A stretch of DNA of 64,000 nucleotides from Ilumatobacter fluminis (lineage in GTDB: Bacteria; Actinomycetota; Acidimicrobiia; Acidimicrobiales; Ilumatobacteraceae), in the NCBI RefSeq assembly GCF_004364865.1, contig NZ_SOAU01000001.1, positions 3,814,001-3,878,000 of the forward strand, in the 5' to 3' direction. A program made the position numbers and the translations under genes. Numbering within the stretch: the first letter of the stretch is position 1; every line of letters starts with the position of its first letter. A model generated the notes under the pieces. That model had not been told where the DNA came from and did no database searches. It worked only from the letters and a program-made list of their open reading frames with translations. This document shows positions 9,660-19,207 of the stretch, piece by piece.

Positions 9660-9746
9660 GAACAGAAGGGGTCAGGCACCTTCTGTTCTCCTGATCATCT
9701 GATCGTTCGCCGGTCCTGAACAGAGGGTGCCTGACCCCTTCTGTTC
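9660..9746. repeat. REP-like doublet of inverted 29-bp palindromic units
   Basis: Two 29-bp units, 9660-9688 and 9718-9746, lie in opposite orientation and differ at one base. Each can fold alone (GAACAGAAG pairing with CTTCTGTTC in the first), and the pair can form a long cruciform. The core GGGGTCAGGCACC resembles cores of REP elements mobilised by RAYT transposases. The doublet fills the gap between convergent genes and ends exactly at the stop codon of the VWA gene. It may also terminate transcription from both sides. Confidence 0.75.
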
Positions 9747-10604
9747 TCAGGGCGCGCGGTCGAGGACCCTCGACAGGGCGGTGACGACACTGGTCGGTCC
9801 GGACGCGGTCGTCCAGCGGGCACCGACCGAGTCGGCGAGCGTGGCCGCTTCGGCGCTGTCGCCTTCGGGGGCGACGATGACCAACTCGTCGAGCGAACGT
9901 GCGGCACCGGTGACATCGCCGGGTTCGGTCGCCCGACAGTCGGACAGCAGGATCGCGACCCGTCGCTGCGCCGACGATGCCGCCAGCTGCTGTCGGGCGG
10001 CGACGAGCGCACCGGCGACATCGGTCGTGCCGTGTCCACGAAGCGCGAGCACCCGATCGATGACGTCGTCGGTGTCGTGGTGCTCCCACATCGCTGTGCA
10101 GGCAATGACGTCACGGCCGAACGACAACACGGCGTAGTCGCGCTCCGCACGCGCCGCCACGACCGCAGCAGACATCGCAGCGGTGGCCATCGGCTCGCCG
10201 TGCATCGAACCGCTGCGGTCGACGAGGAGGCACCACGCCGTCGTCGGGGCGGTCCAGGCATGAACCCGGATCGCGTCGGGCGAGACGGCGCGACGAACGG
10301 CGCGCGCCTCGACCAGTTCCTCGGCACTGGCGTCGAGATCGACGTCGCCGTCGGGACGGTACGGCACGCTGCCGATCCGACCGATGCCGCGACTGTCGGC
10401 ACGCGTCGTGCGTGCCAGGTCGAGGAACAGGCTCGCGGCGAGGCGCTTCGCCTGGGCCCGGAGCGCGACGTCGGTGGCGCCCGTCATCCGCGCCAAGGTC
10501 GCCAAGGTCGCGTCGGGGTTCGCCTCCATCTGCTCGGACAGGGCCGCCTCGTCGATCTCGCCGACGTCGGGGCTGATCGCCTCGAACACGTCGTCGCCGG
10601 CCAT
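9747..10604 (-). CDS. VWA-domain protein (MoxR partner)
   Basis: 285 aa. The C-terminal half is a von Willebrand A domain with an intact metal-ion site: DRSGSMHGEP, a Thr in GHGTTDVAGAL and an Asp in ILLSDCRATEPGD. The N-terminal half is helical with no named domain. VWA proteins of this kind work with the MoxR AAA+ ATPase encoded just upstream, usually to mature or insert cofactors in an enzyme complex. The reading frame stays open and protein-like upstream of the ATG, but no ATG, GTG or TTG occurs before it enters moxR, so 10604 is the earliest usable start. Confidence 0.85.
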   Translation of the reverse strand: MAGDDVFEAISPDVGEIDEAALSEQMEANPDATLATLARMTGATDVALRAQAKRLAASLFLDLARTTRADSRGIGRIGSVPYRPDGDVDLDASAEELVEARAVRRAVSPDAIRVHAWTAPTTAWCLLVDRSGSMHGEPMATAAMSAAVVAARAERDYAVLSFGRDVIACTAMWEHHDTDDVIDRVLALRGHGTTDVAGALVAARQQLAASSAQRRVAILLSDCRATEPGDVTGAARSLDELVIVAPEGDSAEAATLADSVGARWTTASGPTSVVTALSRVLDRAP

Positions 10605-10684
10605 CTCACGCCGGGTCGTGGTGGAGCGGCGGGCGTCATCGATCCGTTCGTCGGCGGCCGCACCCGTGGCCGCCGGAGGCGGAG

Positions 10685-11602
10685 CTAGGTCGGAGCCCCC
10701 GTCGGGGCGTGGGCTTTTCCCGCGTCGTCGTCGCCGGTCGCGGGCTCCGGCTTCGGCAGGAAGACGTCGCGCCAGAGTTCGGTCACGATGTCTTCTGCAG
10801 AGCGTGATGAGCCCTCACGAACCCGGATGCGTCCGGACAGCGCGACGAGCGCCGCGTCGAGCGTGACCGACGGGTCGTCGATCGATGTCGAACGAACGTC
10901 GGCGAGGGTCGCGGCCATCGCCACGAGGTCGATGGCGCCGCGGACCGACGATCCCATCCGCAGATCGGGATGGGCACGCGTGCGACGGGTGAGCTCGACC
11001 GATCGGTCACCGATGGGGGTCTCGCCGGAGCGACGAGCGGTGATCGACCGCTCTTCGTCGGCCGTCTGGTAGTCGACGGCGAGCCGACACATGCGGTCGT
11101 AGATCGCCGACGAGATGCGAGCGGTGCCGACGGCATCGAACGGATTCATCGCCGCGACCAGACGGAAACCGTCGGCGGCGGCGACCCGGCCGAGCCGCGG
11201 GACATGGGTCTCTCGTTCGCTCATCACGGTGACGAGCACGTTGAGCGTCTCCTCGGGGACCCGGTTGAGTTCCTCGATGTACAGGAGCGATCCGGCCCGC
11301 AACGCCCGGGCGAGCGGGCCGTCGACGAACACGTCGGCGTCGTACCCGTCGGCGAGCACCCGGGCCGGGTCGAAGTGACCGATCAGGCGTGCCGGTGTGA
11401 GTTCGGCGTTGCCCTCGACGAACTCGAAGCCGACACCGAGTTCACGGGCGACCTCGCGCAGGAGCGTCGACTTGCCGGTGCCGGGTGGACCCTCGAGCAG
11501 GATGTGCCGGTCGGCGGCCAGTGCGGCGACCACGAGTTCGATCTCGCGGCGCCGACCGACGACCGACGCACCCAGGTGCTCGATCAGGTCGTGGGTCGTC
11601 AC
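10685..11602 (-). CDS. MoxR-family AAA+ ATPase
   Basis: 305 aa. Walker A is GPPGTGKST near residue 40, Walker B is LLYIEELNR, and AMNPFD marks sensor 1. MoxR proteins are chaperone-like ATPases that remodel a client enzyme with a VWA partner; the VWA gene follows 80 bp downstream. The GTG start lies 6 nt after the stop of the alcohol dehydrogenase gene, so the three genes are probably one transcript. The client is unknown; the dehydrogenase is the obvious candidate by position only. Confidence 0.9.
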   Translation of the reverse strand: MTTHDLIEHLGASVVGRRREIELVVAALAADRHILLEGPPGTGKSTLLREVARELGVGFEFVEGNAELTPARLIGHFDPARVLADGYDADVFVDGPLARALRAGSLLYIEELNRVPEETLNVLVTVMSERETHVPRLGRVAAADGFRLVAAMNPFDAVGTARISSAIYDRMCRLAVDYQTADEERSITARRSGETPIGDRSVELTRRTRAHPDLRMGSSVRGAIDLVAMAATLADVRSTSIDDPSVTLDAALVALSGRIRVREGSSRSAEDIVTELWRDVFLPKPEPATGDDDAGKAHAPTGAPT

Positions 11603-11608
11603 GTGCGA

Positions 11609-12733
11609 TCAGTCGAAGACGATCACGCCGCGGATGTTCTCGCCGTTCCGCATCGCGTCGTAACCCTCGTTGATCTGGTCGAGGGTGTAGGTGCGGGTGA
11701 TGAGATCGTCGAGGTTGAGCTGCCCCTGGGTGTACAGCTCCATCAACCGCGGGATGTCCTTGCGGATGTTGCCCGAACCGAACAGCGAGCCGACGAGTTG
11801 CTTCTCGAACAGGGTCAGGAACGAACCGGGAACGGCGATCGACTGCTCGCTGGTCGGGTGGATGTTGGTGACAACGATCTTCGAGCGCTTGCCGCCGAGG
11901 TGGAACGCCTGTCCGAGGGCATCGCCGTCGCCGACGCCCATCGTCATGATGACCTTGTCGAAGCCGCGGCCCCACGTCGACTCGTCGAGCTTGCCCATGG
12001 CTTCTTCGATCGAGCTGTAGGTGTGGGTGGCGCCGAACTCGAGCGCCTTCTCACGCTTGAACTCGACCGGGTCGATCGCAGCGACCGCCCGGGCACCCGC
12101 CATCTTGGCGCCCTGGACGGCGTTGGCACCGATGCCGCCGATGCCGACGACGGCGACGTAGTCACCGGGTTGCACGTCGGCCGCATAGACCGCCGAACCC
12201 CAGCCGGTGACGACACCGCAGCCGAGCAGGCAGGCCTTGTCGAGCGGCCAGTCCTTCTCGATCTTCACGCAGCTCGACTCGTGGACGACCGTGTGCTCGG
12301 CGAACGTGCCGAGCAGGCACATCAGGCCGAGATCGAGACCGTCGGCGGTGTGGTGCCGAGAGGTGCCGTCGCCGATCTGCATCCCGGTCGGGAACGCCGC
12401 CGAGTTGTCGCACAGGTTCGAGTGGCCTTCGACGCACGACATGCAGCGACCACACGCCGGGACGAAGCCGAACACGACATGGTCGCCGACCTCGAGCCAG
12501 TCGACACCGGGCCCGACCTCCTGGACGATGCCGGCACCCTCGTGGCCGCCCACCATCGGCGGGCTCGGTGCTGCGCCGGCGAGATCGCCGGTGACGATGT
12601 GCTCGTCGGAGTGGCACATGCCGGACGCGACCAGTTTCACGAGCACTTCGCCCGCCTTCGGCGGATCGAGATCGATCTCCTCGACGCTCCACGGCGCATT
12701 GATCTCACGCAGGACGGCAGCACGTGTCTTCAT
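11609..12733 (-). CDS. NDMA-dependent-type zinc alcohol dehydrogenase
   Basis: 374 aa, cytoplasmic medium-chain dehydrogenase. Catalytic zinc ligands are in GMCHSDEH and GGHEGAG, structural zinc ligands in CGRCMSCVEGHSNLC, and the NAD loop is GIGGIGANAVQG. The overall sequence follows the Rxyl_3153 family of NDMA-dependent alcohol dehydrogenases, which tie to the redox peptide mycofactocin in actinobacteria. The ATG at 12733 has a GGGGGT ribosome site about 8 nt upstream. An in-frame extension to 12934 is not protein-like. It is the first gene of the operon with moxR and the VWA gene. Confidence 0.9.
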   Translation of the reverse strand: MKTRAAVLREINAPWSVEEIDLDPPKAGEVLVKLVASGMCHSDEHIVTGDLAGAAPSPPMVGGHEGAGIVQEVGPGVDWLEVGDHVVFGFVPACGRCMSCVEGHSNLCDNSAAFPTGMQIGDGTSRHHTADGLDLGLMCLLGTFAEHTVVHESSCVKIEKDWPLDKACLLGCGVVTGWGSAVYAADVQPGDYVAVVGIGGIGANAVQGAKMAGARAVAAIDPVEFKREKALEFGATHTYSSIEEAMGKLDESTWGRGFDKVIMTMGVGDGDALGQAFHLGGKRSKIVVTNIHPTSEQSIAVPGSFLTLFEKQLVGSLFGSGNIRKDIPRLMELYTQGQLNLDDLITRTYTLDQINEGYDAMRNGENIRGVIVFD

Positions 12734-12827
12734 GGTTCGGACCCCCAGGTCGGCTCGAAGATGGTCCGTTCGTGCGAACGGGCGGCTCTGGCACCGCGTC
12801 GCGGACGTTAGCCGCCATCCTGGTGGC

Positions 12828-13342
12828 GTGGACAACCCGGAGGAGATCATCGAACGACTTCGCGAGATGGAGAGCGACGAGCTCCACAATCTCGCCGAGG
12901 CGATCCGCCAGGTGCAGATCGAACGGGCGATCACCGGCGGCGATCACGATGCGATCATCGCACGGGCGTTCGAGATCGGCTTCGGCCGCGACGGTCTCGG
13001 TGTCCTGCCGTGGCTGGAGGGCGACGTGATCGTGTGCCCCGGTGCCATCATCACCAAGTCGCGCACACCAGTCACCGCTGCCGGTTCATCAGCGTCGACG
13101 ACGTGTGGGTCTGGGATTGCGGGTTGCTGCTGCGCGAGGACAAACGATCGTCACCGGGCGTCGACGACGGCTTTCGGGCGGTCGCGTTGATCCCGGTGGT
13201 CGACGGCACCGAGATCGACGTCGTGTCGGGCCGCGCCCGCAGCGGTGGTCACTCGGTCGAGCACGTGGTGTCGTTCGAGGTCCGGGGCGGCGATCTGGTC
13301 GAGGTGAGCCAGCGCGACGTGTCCGGTCGCGACATGCGCTGA
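12828..13342 (+). pseudogene. Conserved hypothetical gene broken by one frameshift
   Basis: A GTG at 12828 opens a frame reading DNPEEIIERLREMESDEL and running to VCPGAIITKSR near 13064. There the protein-like sequence jumps back one base (-1 frame) and continues as HTSHRCRFISVDDVWVWD to the TGA at 13340-13342. Both halves have normal codon use and fit one protein of about 170 aa. The unshifted frame ends at 13190 with an implausible Cys/Arg-rich tail. The function is unknown. The shift may be a real lesion, a sequencing error or recoding; no obvious slippery heptamer is present. Confidence 0.65.
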
Positions 13343-13374
13343 CGCCGAACCGTCCCGTCTGCGAGGCTGGTCGG

Positions 13375-14208
13375 ATGCATCGCCGTTTCGCCCAACTCGA
13401 CGTCTTCACCGACGAGCCGCTGTACGGGAACCCGCTGGCCGTCGTGGTCGACGGCGACGGCATGACCGACGACGAGATGGCACGGTTCGCGAACTGGACC
13501 AATCTGTCCGAGACGACGTTCCTGGTGCCGCCCACCGATCCGTCCGCCGACTATCGGGTCCGGATCTTCACCACCTCCGGCGAGCTGCCGTTCGCGGGCC
13601 ATCCGACGATCGGTTCGTGCCGAGCCTGGCTCGATCACGGCGGCGTCCCGGCGACGGCCGGCTCGGTAGTGCAGGAGTGTGGCGTCGGGCTCGTCACGCT
13701 CCGAGCCGACGGCGGACGACTCGCGTTCGCCGCACCGCCGCTCCTTCGCTCGGGCACCGTGGAAGCGACGGCCATCGCGGAGATCGAGGCGGCGATCGGC
13801 ATCGACGTGATCGATGCCGCCTGGGCCGACAACGGACCGGGTTGGATCGCCGTCGAGGTCGCCGATGCGGACGCGGTCCGTTCGATCGAACCCGACTTCC
13901 GAGCGGTTCCGCATCTGAAGCTCGGCATCGTCGGTTCGGCCCACGCCGACGACGGCGACTACGACGTCGAGGTGCGTGCGTTCTATCCGGATGGCCGCGT
14001 CCACTTCGAAGACCCGGTGACGGGCAGCCTGAACGCCGCGATCGCGATGTGGCTGATGGAACGCGACGCCTCGCTGCAGTCGTATGTGGCCCGGCAGGGC
14101 ACCGCGCTCGGCCGCGACGGCCGGGTCCACATCGAACGCGGCGACAGCGGCCAGATCTGGGTCGGCGGCGACACCGTGACCCTGATCACGGGCACGGTGT
14201 CGGTCTGA
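13375..14208 (+). CDS. PhzF-family isomerase-like protein
   Basis: 277 aa with the two-lobed PhzF (diaminopimelate epimerase-like) fold. The N-terminus runs FAQLDVFTDEPLYGNPLAVV, the acid/base Glu is in NLSETTFLVPP, and FTTSGELPFAGHPTIG and FEDPVTGSLNAAIAMWL are family blocks. Members isomerise small carboxylated metabolites, often in secondary metabolism, but most household copies have no known substrate. The ATG at 13375 is the first Met of the conserved block. The neighbours give no pathway. Confidence 0.88.
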   Translation: MHRRFAQLDVFTDEPLYGNPLAVVVDGDGMTDDEMARFANWTNLSETTFLVPPTDPSADYRVRIFTTSGELPFAGHPTIGSCRAWLDHGGVPATAGSVVQECGVGLVTLRADGGRLAFAAPPLLRSGTVEATAIAEIEAAIGIDVIDAAWADNGPGWIAVEVADADAVRSIEPDFRAVPHLKLGIVGSAHADDGDYDVEVRAFYPDGRVHFEDPVTGSLNAAIAMWLMERDASLQSYVARQGTALGRDGRVHIERGDSGQIWVGGDTVTLITGTVSV

Positions 14209-14229
14209 TCGCGAGCCGGCGTCGGGGCG

Positions 14230-17200
14230 TCAGCCCCGTGGCGTGACGGTCACCTGGACGAACGCCGTCGTCGGCATGTGCTCGGCGATGTACGCCTGGG
14301 CGCTCGCCGCGGTCACGCCGTCGAGCGCGAAGAAGTGCTCGAGGTAGTCGGTGACCGGCTGGCCGCCCGGGTCGAGCGAGTCGTTGATCAGTGCGTCGAG
14401 GAACTGACCGTTGTCGACGAAGTTGTACCGCTCCTCGATCTGGGCGAAGGCGTTGGCGAACTCGCCGTCGGTCGGTCCGTTGGTGGCCAGATCATCGAGC
14501 TCCGCGACGACCAGCTCGGCGATCTGTCCGATCCGGTCGGGCGACCCGCTGATGTTCACGTAGGTCTCGACGACGGGCTCGGGGTCGGTGGTCGGGTACG
14601 TGACGATGTACGGCGAGTAGGTGTCACCGAGCTGTTCGCGGACGACGTCGGTGAGCCGGGCGGAGACGAGCGACGAGACGACGTCGGCGTGCGCCGTCAG
14701 CGACGGGCCGAGGCTGTCGACTTCGCTCGTGAACAGCATCGACACCGAGGCGGTGTCGCCCGTTCCGGCGACGACGTCGGTGCGCAGGATGGTGGTCGGC
14801 GCTGCCGGCGACACGTCGATCGGCTGCTCGGTCGCTCGCGTGCCCGGCAGGGTGCCGAGATAGCTCGAGGAGAGCTCGATCAACTCGTCGACGTCGAAGT
14901 CGCCGCTGAACACGAAGGTCCAGTCGCCCGCGTCGCCGTACCGCTCGTTCCAGACGCGTTCGACACCGTCGATGTCGAGGGTCGCGAACTGCTCGTCGCT
15001 CGGCAGCACGGTGTAGCGCAGTTCGTCGTCGTACCGGGTGTCGACGAGGGCGTCGTTCTCGGCGGCGCCCGGGTCGATGCCCGGGTCGGCGACGACCGGC
15101 CCTTCGGAGGCGATCAGCTGGTTCACGGCGACCTGATCGACGCGAGGTGCTGTCATGTACAGGTGGAGCAGTTGGAACATCGTCTCGGCGTCGGCAGTCG
15201 CCGACGAGCCGAGGAAGTTCTCGGTGTACGGCGACACGAAGGCGCCGACTTCGACATCGGTGCCGGTGAGGATCTGTGAGAGTTCGGCCTGGTTGAACTC
15301 GGCGACGCCGCTGGTCGTGACGATGTCGGCGGCGTACAGGGCGTCGACGACGTCGTCGTCGGTCAGGAGGGACGACCCGCCGGGGCTGGAGGCCTGCATG
15401 TAGATCTGCCCGGTCACGATCTGGTTCGGGTTCAGCCGGACGCGGACCCCGTTCGGATAGATCAACTCGATCGGGTCGAAGAACGAGTAGCCACCGTCGA
15501 TCAGCGACTGAATCGACAGTGGTTCGACAGGTTCGGGCTGCGCCATCGGTTCGTCGGGGAGATCGCGCAGCGTGTCGCGCTGGTCGACGGGGCGCGAGCC
15601 GGTCGCCGCGACGATCTCGAGGACCTCCGACTCGGTCGGGAGCGCGTCGGCGACCGACTCGGGTGCCGAGATGATCACCTGCGGTGCGGCGTTCGCCCAG
15701 CGGGCGTCGAAGCGCGCCGCCAGCGCGTCCGTGGTGATGCCGTCGAGCTCATCGGAGACGATCGCGAATTCGTCGTCGATCGACGGATACGGCGTGCCGC
15801 GCAGGAAGTGCTCGACGTACTGGTCGGCGTAGACGACGTCCTGGGTGCTGTCTCGCCCGTCGAATCGGGTCCGGAAGAACGCGGCGACGTTGTCGCGGGC
15901 GGTGTCGAGTTCGTCCTGGGTGAAACCGAACTCGGCAGTGCGCTGGTACTCGTCGAGGAGCGATGTCAGGGTGTCGGCGGCGCGATCGGCGTCGGTGAAG
16001 GCGTACAGCGCGGGGGCGTCGAGTCCGGTGACGATGCTGTTCGTACCGGGGCTCACGTCGTCGAACGGCGCCGTGCCCTCGGCGACGTCGCGGTCGAGTC
16101 GCTGGACCAGGATCGAGAAGATCATCTCGTCGATCAGGTCGGCGCGCAGTGACGCGTCGCCCTCGCTCTCGAACGCCGGGAGCGGCAAGGTGACTTCGAC
16201 GTCGACCGTCCGCTGATCGGGGTCGAGGTGGAGGCGGACGTCGGCCTCGTCGAAGGTGTCGAACGTGCGGTCGGCCCGCTCCCTGAGCTCGGCCGAGCGG
16301 GGTTCGGCGTCACCGAAGATCCGCTCGAGGTCGGCTTCGATCTCGTCGGTGTCGATGTCGCCGACGACGACGATCGCCACGTTGTCCGGGCGATACCAGG
16401 CGTCGTAGAACTCGACCAGTTCGTCGGCGTCCATGTTCGAGATCGAATCCGCCGTGCCGATGGGCATCCGACCGTCGTACGGCGTGCCATCGAGGAAGAG
16501 ATCGGCGGCCTGCTCGAAGAGTCGGCCGTTCGACGTCTGGGTGCGGATGCGCCATTCGTCGAGGACCACGCCGCGCTCGGACTCCACCTGTGCCGGGTCG
16601 AACGTCGTGGCCGTGAGCCACTCGTCGAGCACCGTCAGGCCGAGTTCGACCGTCTGCTCGTCGTTCGGCACGACGAGTGAGTACACGGTCTCGTCGTACG
16701 ACGTGTAGGCGTTGACGTCGGGCCCGAACGACGCCCCGAAGCTGCGGAGCACGTCGATCAGCTCGTTCTCGGGGAACTGTTCGGTGCCGTTGAAGAGCAT
16801 GTGCTCGGCGAAGTGGGCGAGCCCGGTCGACGGACCGAACTCGTCGGCGGAACCGGCTCGCACCGCCAAGCGGAGATCGGCCTTCGCCCCCGGGTTGTCG
16901 TTCTCACGGACGTAGTAGCGGATGCCGTTGTCGAGTTGGCCGGTGACCACGAGCTCGTCGTTCGGGATCGGATCGTCCGACGGATCGAGCAGTCCCGGCA
17001 AGGCGACGACCTCGTCGTCGCCTGCGGGTGGCGCCGTGCCGTCGGCGGGCGGCGCGGTGACGTCCGGATCCGCGTCGCCGGCGTCCGGGTCGTCGTCGGG
17101 ATCAGCGTCCGGATCGTCGTCGGGCGCGACCGACTCGGCGGGGGCCGGATCGGAAACGTCGGCGGTCGTGTCGTCGGTGGTGTCGTCGCCGCTGCACGCG

Positions 17201-17247
17201 GCGAGCACGAGGCCCGCCGCCACAGCGATGGTCGAGGCGCGGCGCAT
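14230..17247 (-). CDS. M16 zinc metalloprotease, predicted lipoprotein
   Basis: 1,005 aa. Signal peptide and lipobox are VLAAC with the lipidated Cys at 18, followed by an acidic/Pro linker of about 70 residues. The inverted zinc motif HFAEH is at residues 145-149, with the downstream Glu ligand in the AYTSYDETVYSL region. A second, inactive M16 domain fills the C-terminal half, giving the usual full pitrilysin-like clamshell. Such proteases degrade peptides outside the cytoplasmic membrane. TAGGGT lies 7 nt before the ATG. It converges with the PhzF gene, 21 bp away. Confidence 0.93.
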   Translation of the reverse strand: MRRASTIAVAAGLVLAACSGDDTTDDTTADVSDPAPAESVAPDDDPDADPDDDPDAGDADPDVTAPPADGTAPPAGDDEVVALPGLLDPSDDPIPNDELVVTGQLDNGIRYYVRENDNPGAKADLRLAVRAGSADEFGPSTGLAHFAEHMLFNGTEQFPENELIDVLRSFGASFGPDVNAYTSYDETVYSLVVPNDEQTVELGLTVLDEWLTATTFDPAQVESERGVVLDEWRIRTQTSNGRLFEQAADLFLDGTPYDGRMPIGTADSISNMDADELVEFYDAWYRPDNVAIVVVGDIDTDEIEADLERIFGDAEPRSAELRERADRTFDTFDEADVRLHLDPDQRTVDVEVTLPLPAFESEGDASLRADLIDEMIFSILVQRLDRDVAEGTAPFDDVSPGTNSIVTGLDAPALYAFTDADRAADTLTSLLDEYQRTAEFGFTQDELDTARDNVAAFFRTRFDGRDSTQDVVYADQYVEHFLRGTPYPSIDDEFAIVSDELDGITTDALAARFDARWANAAPQVIISAPESVADALPTESEVLEIVAATGSRPVDQRDTLRDLPDEPMAQPEPVEPLSIQSLIDGGYSFFDPIELIYPNGVRVRLNPNQIVTGQIYMQASSPGGSSLLTDDDVVDALYAADIVTTSGVAEFNQAELSQILTGTDVEVGAFVSPYTENFLGSSATADAETMFQLLHLYMTAPRVDQVAVNQLIASEGPVVADPGIDPGAAENDALVDTRYDDELRYTVLPSDEQFATLDIDGVERVWNERYGDAGDWTFVFSGDFDVDELIELSSSYLGTLPGTRATEQPIDVSPAAPTTILRTDVVAGTGDTASVSMLFTSEVDSLGPSLTAHADVVSSLVSARLTDVVREQLGDTYSPYIVTYPTTDPEPVVETYVNISGSPDRIGQIAELVVAELDDLATNGPTDGEFANAFAQIEERYNFVDNGQFLDALINDSLDPGGQPVTDYLEHFFALDGVTAASAQAYIAEHMPTTAFVQVTVTPRG

Positions 17248-17254
17248 CCGCCGG

Positions 17255-17260
17255 ACCCTA
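17255..17260 (-). promoter_or_regulatory. -10 hexamer of the M16 protease gene
   Basis: TAGGGT on the minus strand, 7 nt before the ATG at 17247. Confidence 0.45.
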
Positions 17261-17298
17261 CTCCGGACGAGCCGACCGCAGATCGGTCGATCGACCGA

Positions 17299-18456
17299 TC
17301 AGTGGATGGCTTCGCGGGTCTCGAAGTCGAAGAAGTGGAGATTCTCCGTCGAGATCGCGATCGTCGCCATCTCGCCCGGCTTCACCCGAGAACGCGGGTT
17401 GAAGCGACCAACGGCGTTCGCACCGCCACCGGTCTCGTCGACCGCGTCGGGGTCACCCGAATCGACCGTCGGAGCATCGATCCCGAAGTGGACCATGATC
17501 TCCGACCCGAGCGCCTCGAGCAGCGTCACCTTGGCCTGAATCGTCGGATGCCCATCCTTGTCGAACTCGGCATCCTCGTAGTCCTCGGGACGAATGCCGA
17601 GCACGATCTTCTTGCCGTCGTAGTTCCGCAACGACGGACGCTGCTGCAACGACGACGCACTCAACGGCACCGTGAGCGAACCGAGCTGGATCGAACCGGC
17701 GTCGCCATCGATCGACAGCGTTGCCTCGAACAGGTTCATCGACGGCGATCCGATGAACGCCGCCACGAACACATTGGCCGGGCGGTCGTACAGATTCTGC
17801 GGGGTGTCGACCTGCTGGAGGTAGCCGTCCTTCAGCACCGCCACGCGGTCGCCCATCGTCATCGCCTCGATCTGATCGTGGGTGACGTAAACGGTCGTGA
17901 CACCGAGTTCGCGCTGCAGCGCCGCGATCTCGGCACGCATCTGCACACGCAGCTTGGCATCGAGGTTCGACAACGGCTCGTCCATCAAGAACGCAGCCGG
18001 CTGACGCACGATCGCACGACCCATCGCGACACGCTGGCGCTGACCACCCGACAACTGACCCGGCTTACGATCGAGATTCGCCGTCAACTCCAAGATCTCG
18101 GCGGCCTTGCGGACCCGCTGATCGATCTCTTCCTTGGGCACCTTGGCGAGCTTGAGCGCGAACCCGATGTTGTCGTACACCGACATGTGCGGATACAGCG
18201 CATAGTTCTGGAACACCATCGCGATGTCGCGATCTTTCGGCTCGACATCGTTGACGACCTTCTCGCCGATCTTCATCTCGCCGCCGGTGATCGACTCCAG
18301 TCCGGCGATCATCCGCAAGGCGGTCGACTTGCCACAGCCCGACGGACCCACCAGGACCAGGAACTCCTTGTCCTGGATCTCGAGATCGAGATCGTGAATG
18401 GCATGGAAGCCGTTGTCATACACCTTGTTGATGCTGTCGAGTTCGACAGTGGCCAT
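17299..18456 (-). CDS. ugpC: UgpC/MsmK-type ABC transporter ATPase
   Basis: 385 aa. Walker A is GPSGCGKST, the Q-loop [12 protein letters not shown], the signature [14 protein letters not shown], Walker [14 protein letters not shown] and the H-loop VYVTHDQ. A C-terminal MOB-type OB domain (about 240-385) carries [10 protein letters not shown], as in ATPases that energise sugar importers (CUT1 family). It is the only ABC ATPase in the window and plausibly serves the permeases and binding protein at 22.7-26.1 kb, since one such ATPase often serves several importers. The ATG at 18456 begins the conserved [13 protein letters not shown]. Confidence 0.93.
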   Translation of the reverse strand: MATVELDSINKVYDNGFHAIHDLDLEIQDKEFLVLVGPSGCGKSTALRMIAGLESITGGEMKIGEKVVNDVEPKDRDIAMVFQNYALYPHMSVYDNIGFALKLAKVPKEEIDQRVRKAAEILELTANLDRKPGQLSGGQRQRVAMGRAIVRQPAAFLMDEPLSNLDAKLRVQMRAEIAALQRELGVTTVYVTHDQIEAMTMGDRVAVLKDGYLQQVDTPQNLYDRPANVFVAAFIGSPSMNLFEATLSIDGDAGSIQLGSLTVPLSASSLQQRPSLRNYDGKKIVLGIRPEDYEDAEFDKDGHPTIQAKVTLLEALGSEIMVHFGIDAPTVDSGDPDAVDETGGGANAVGRFNPRSRVKPGEMATIAISTENLHFFDFETREAIH

Positions 18457-18563
18457 GAGGATCCCTTCGAGGTGGCGAATCTGCAGGGCCGATCGTAACC
18501 GCAGCCGCCCGGGCGTGCCAGCTCCCGCCAGGGGTTCGGGACCGAAGTCCCGGAGCCCGGCGG

Positions 18564-18569
18564 TAGCGT
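18564..18569 (+). promoter_or_regulatory. -10 hexamer of the gene at 18577
   Basis: TAGCGT, 7 nt before the GTG at 18577. Confidence 0.45.
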
Positions 18570-18576
18570 CGAGCGG

Positions 18577-19170
18577 GTGAATCAGGTCAAGAACCGCCTC
18601 CAAGCGCTGGGCCTCGTCGACCGCGCCTTCGCGAACACGACCGACGAGGAGCTGACCGGGGCGATCGACGCCCTCGGCGACGAGCACCGGTCGGCACTCG
18701 ACGAACTGGTCAAGGGTGAAGCCGACGCCGCCACCGTGCGCGAGGCCGTGACCCACGGCCGGATGGACGGCACGATGGAGAGCATCGCCCTCGTCGTGAC
18801 CGACGCCTGTCTCGCCGATTGCATCGAACAGCTCGGCGACAACGCCGACTACCCGTCGAGCGATCAGCTCCGCGAGGTGCTGCCGGGTCTCGTCGACACA
18901 CACGGTCTCGGGATCGCACGGCTGATGCTCGCCTCCACCGTGGCCGGTGAGGCACCGGCATCGTCGATCATCCGCGATCTGCTGAAGCACGACGACCTGG
19001 TGAAGCTGCCGCCGGCCGAGGAGAAGCAGATCTCCCCGATGATCCGCAAGCCGAAGGTCGACGACGCCGAGCGCGAGGCCATCAAGGCCAAGCGCAAGGA
19101 GCTGAAGAAGCAGAAGCAGGAAGAGGCTCGCGCCCGGCGCGAGCAGTCGCAGCGCGACCGCACCCGCTGA
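18577..19170 (+). CDS. Conserved hypothetical protein with charged C-terminal tail
   Basis: 197 aa, not assigned to a family. Residues 1-150 are helical and acidic and resemble no catalytic domain I recognise. Residues 150-197 are a Lys/Arg/Glu-rich helix ([20 protein letters not shown]) that could bind nucleic acid or form a coiled coil. There is no signal peptide or membrane segment. The GTG start has TAGCGT 7 nt upstream and no ribosome site. The gene is divergent from ugpC. Confidence 0.75.
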   Translation: MNQVKNRLQALGLVDRAFANTTDEELTGAIDALGDEHRSALDELVKGEADAATVREAVTHGRMDGTMESIALVVTDACLADCIEQLGDNADYPSSDQLREVLPGLVDTHGLGIARLMLASTVAGEAPASSIIRDLLKHDDLVKLPPAEEKQISPMIRKPKVDDAEREAIKAKRKELKKQKQEEARARREQSQRDRTR

Positions 19171-19195
19171 CCCGACCCGCTCCCCCGCCGTTCGG

Positions 19196-19201
19196 TACGC
19201 T
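19196..19201 (+). promoter_or_regulatory. -10 hexamer of the FAD oxidase gene
   Basis: TACGCT, 6 nt before the GTG at 19208. Confidence 0.5.
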
Positions 19202-19207
19202 CCGGGC

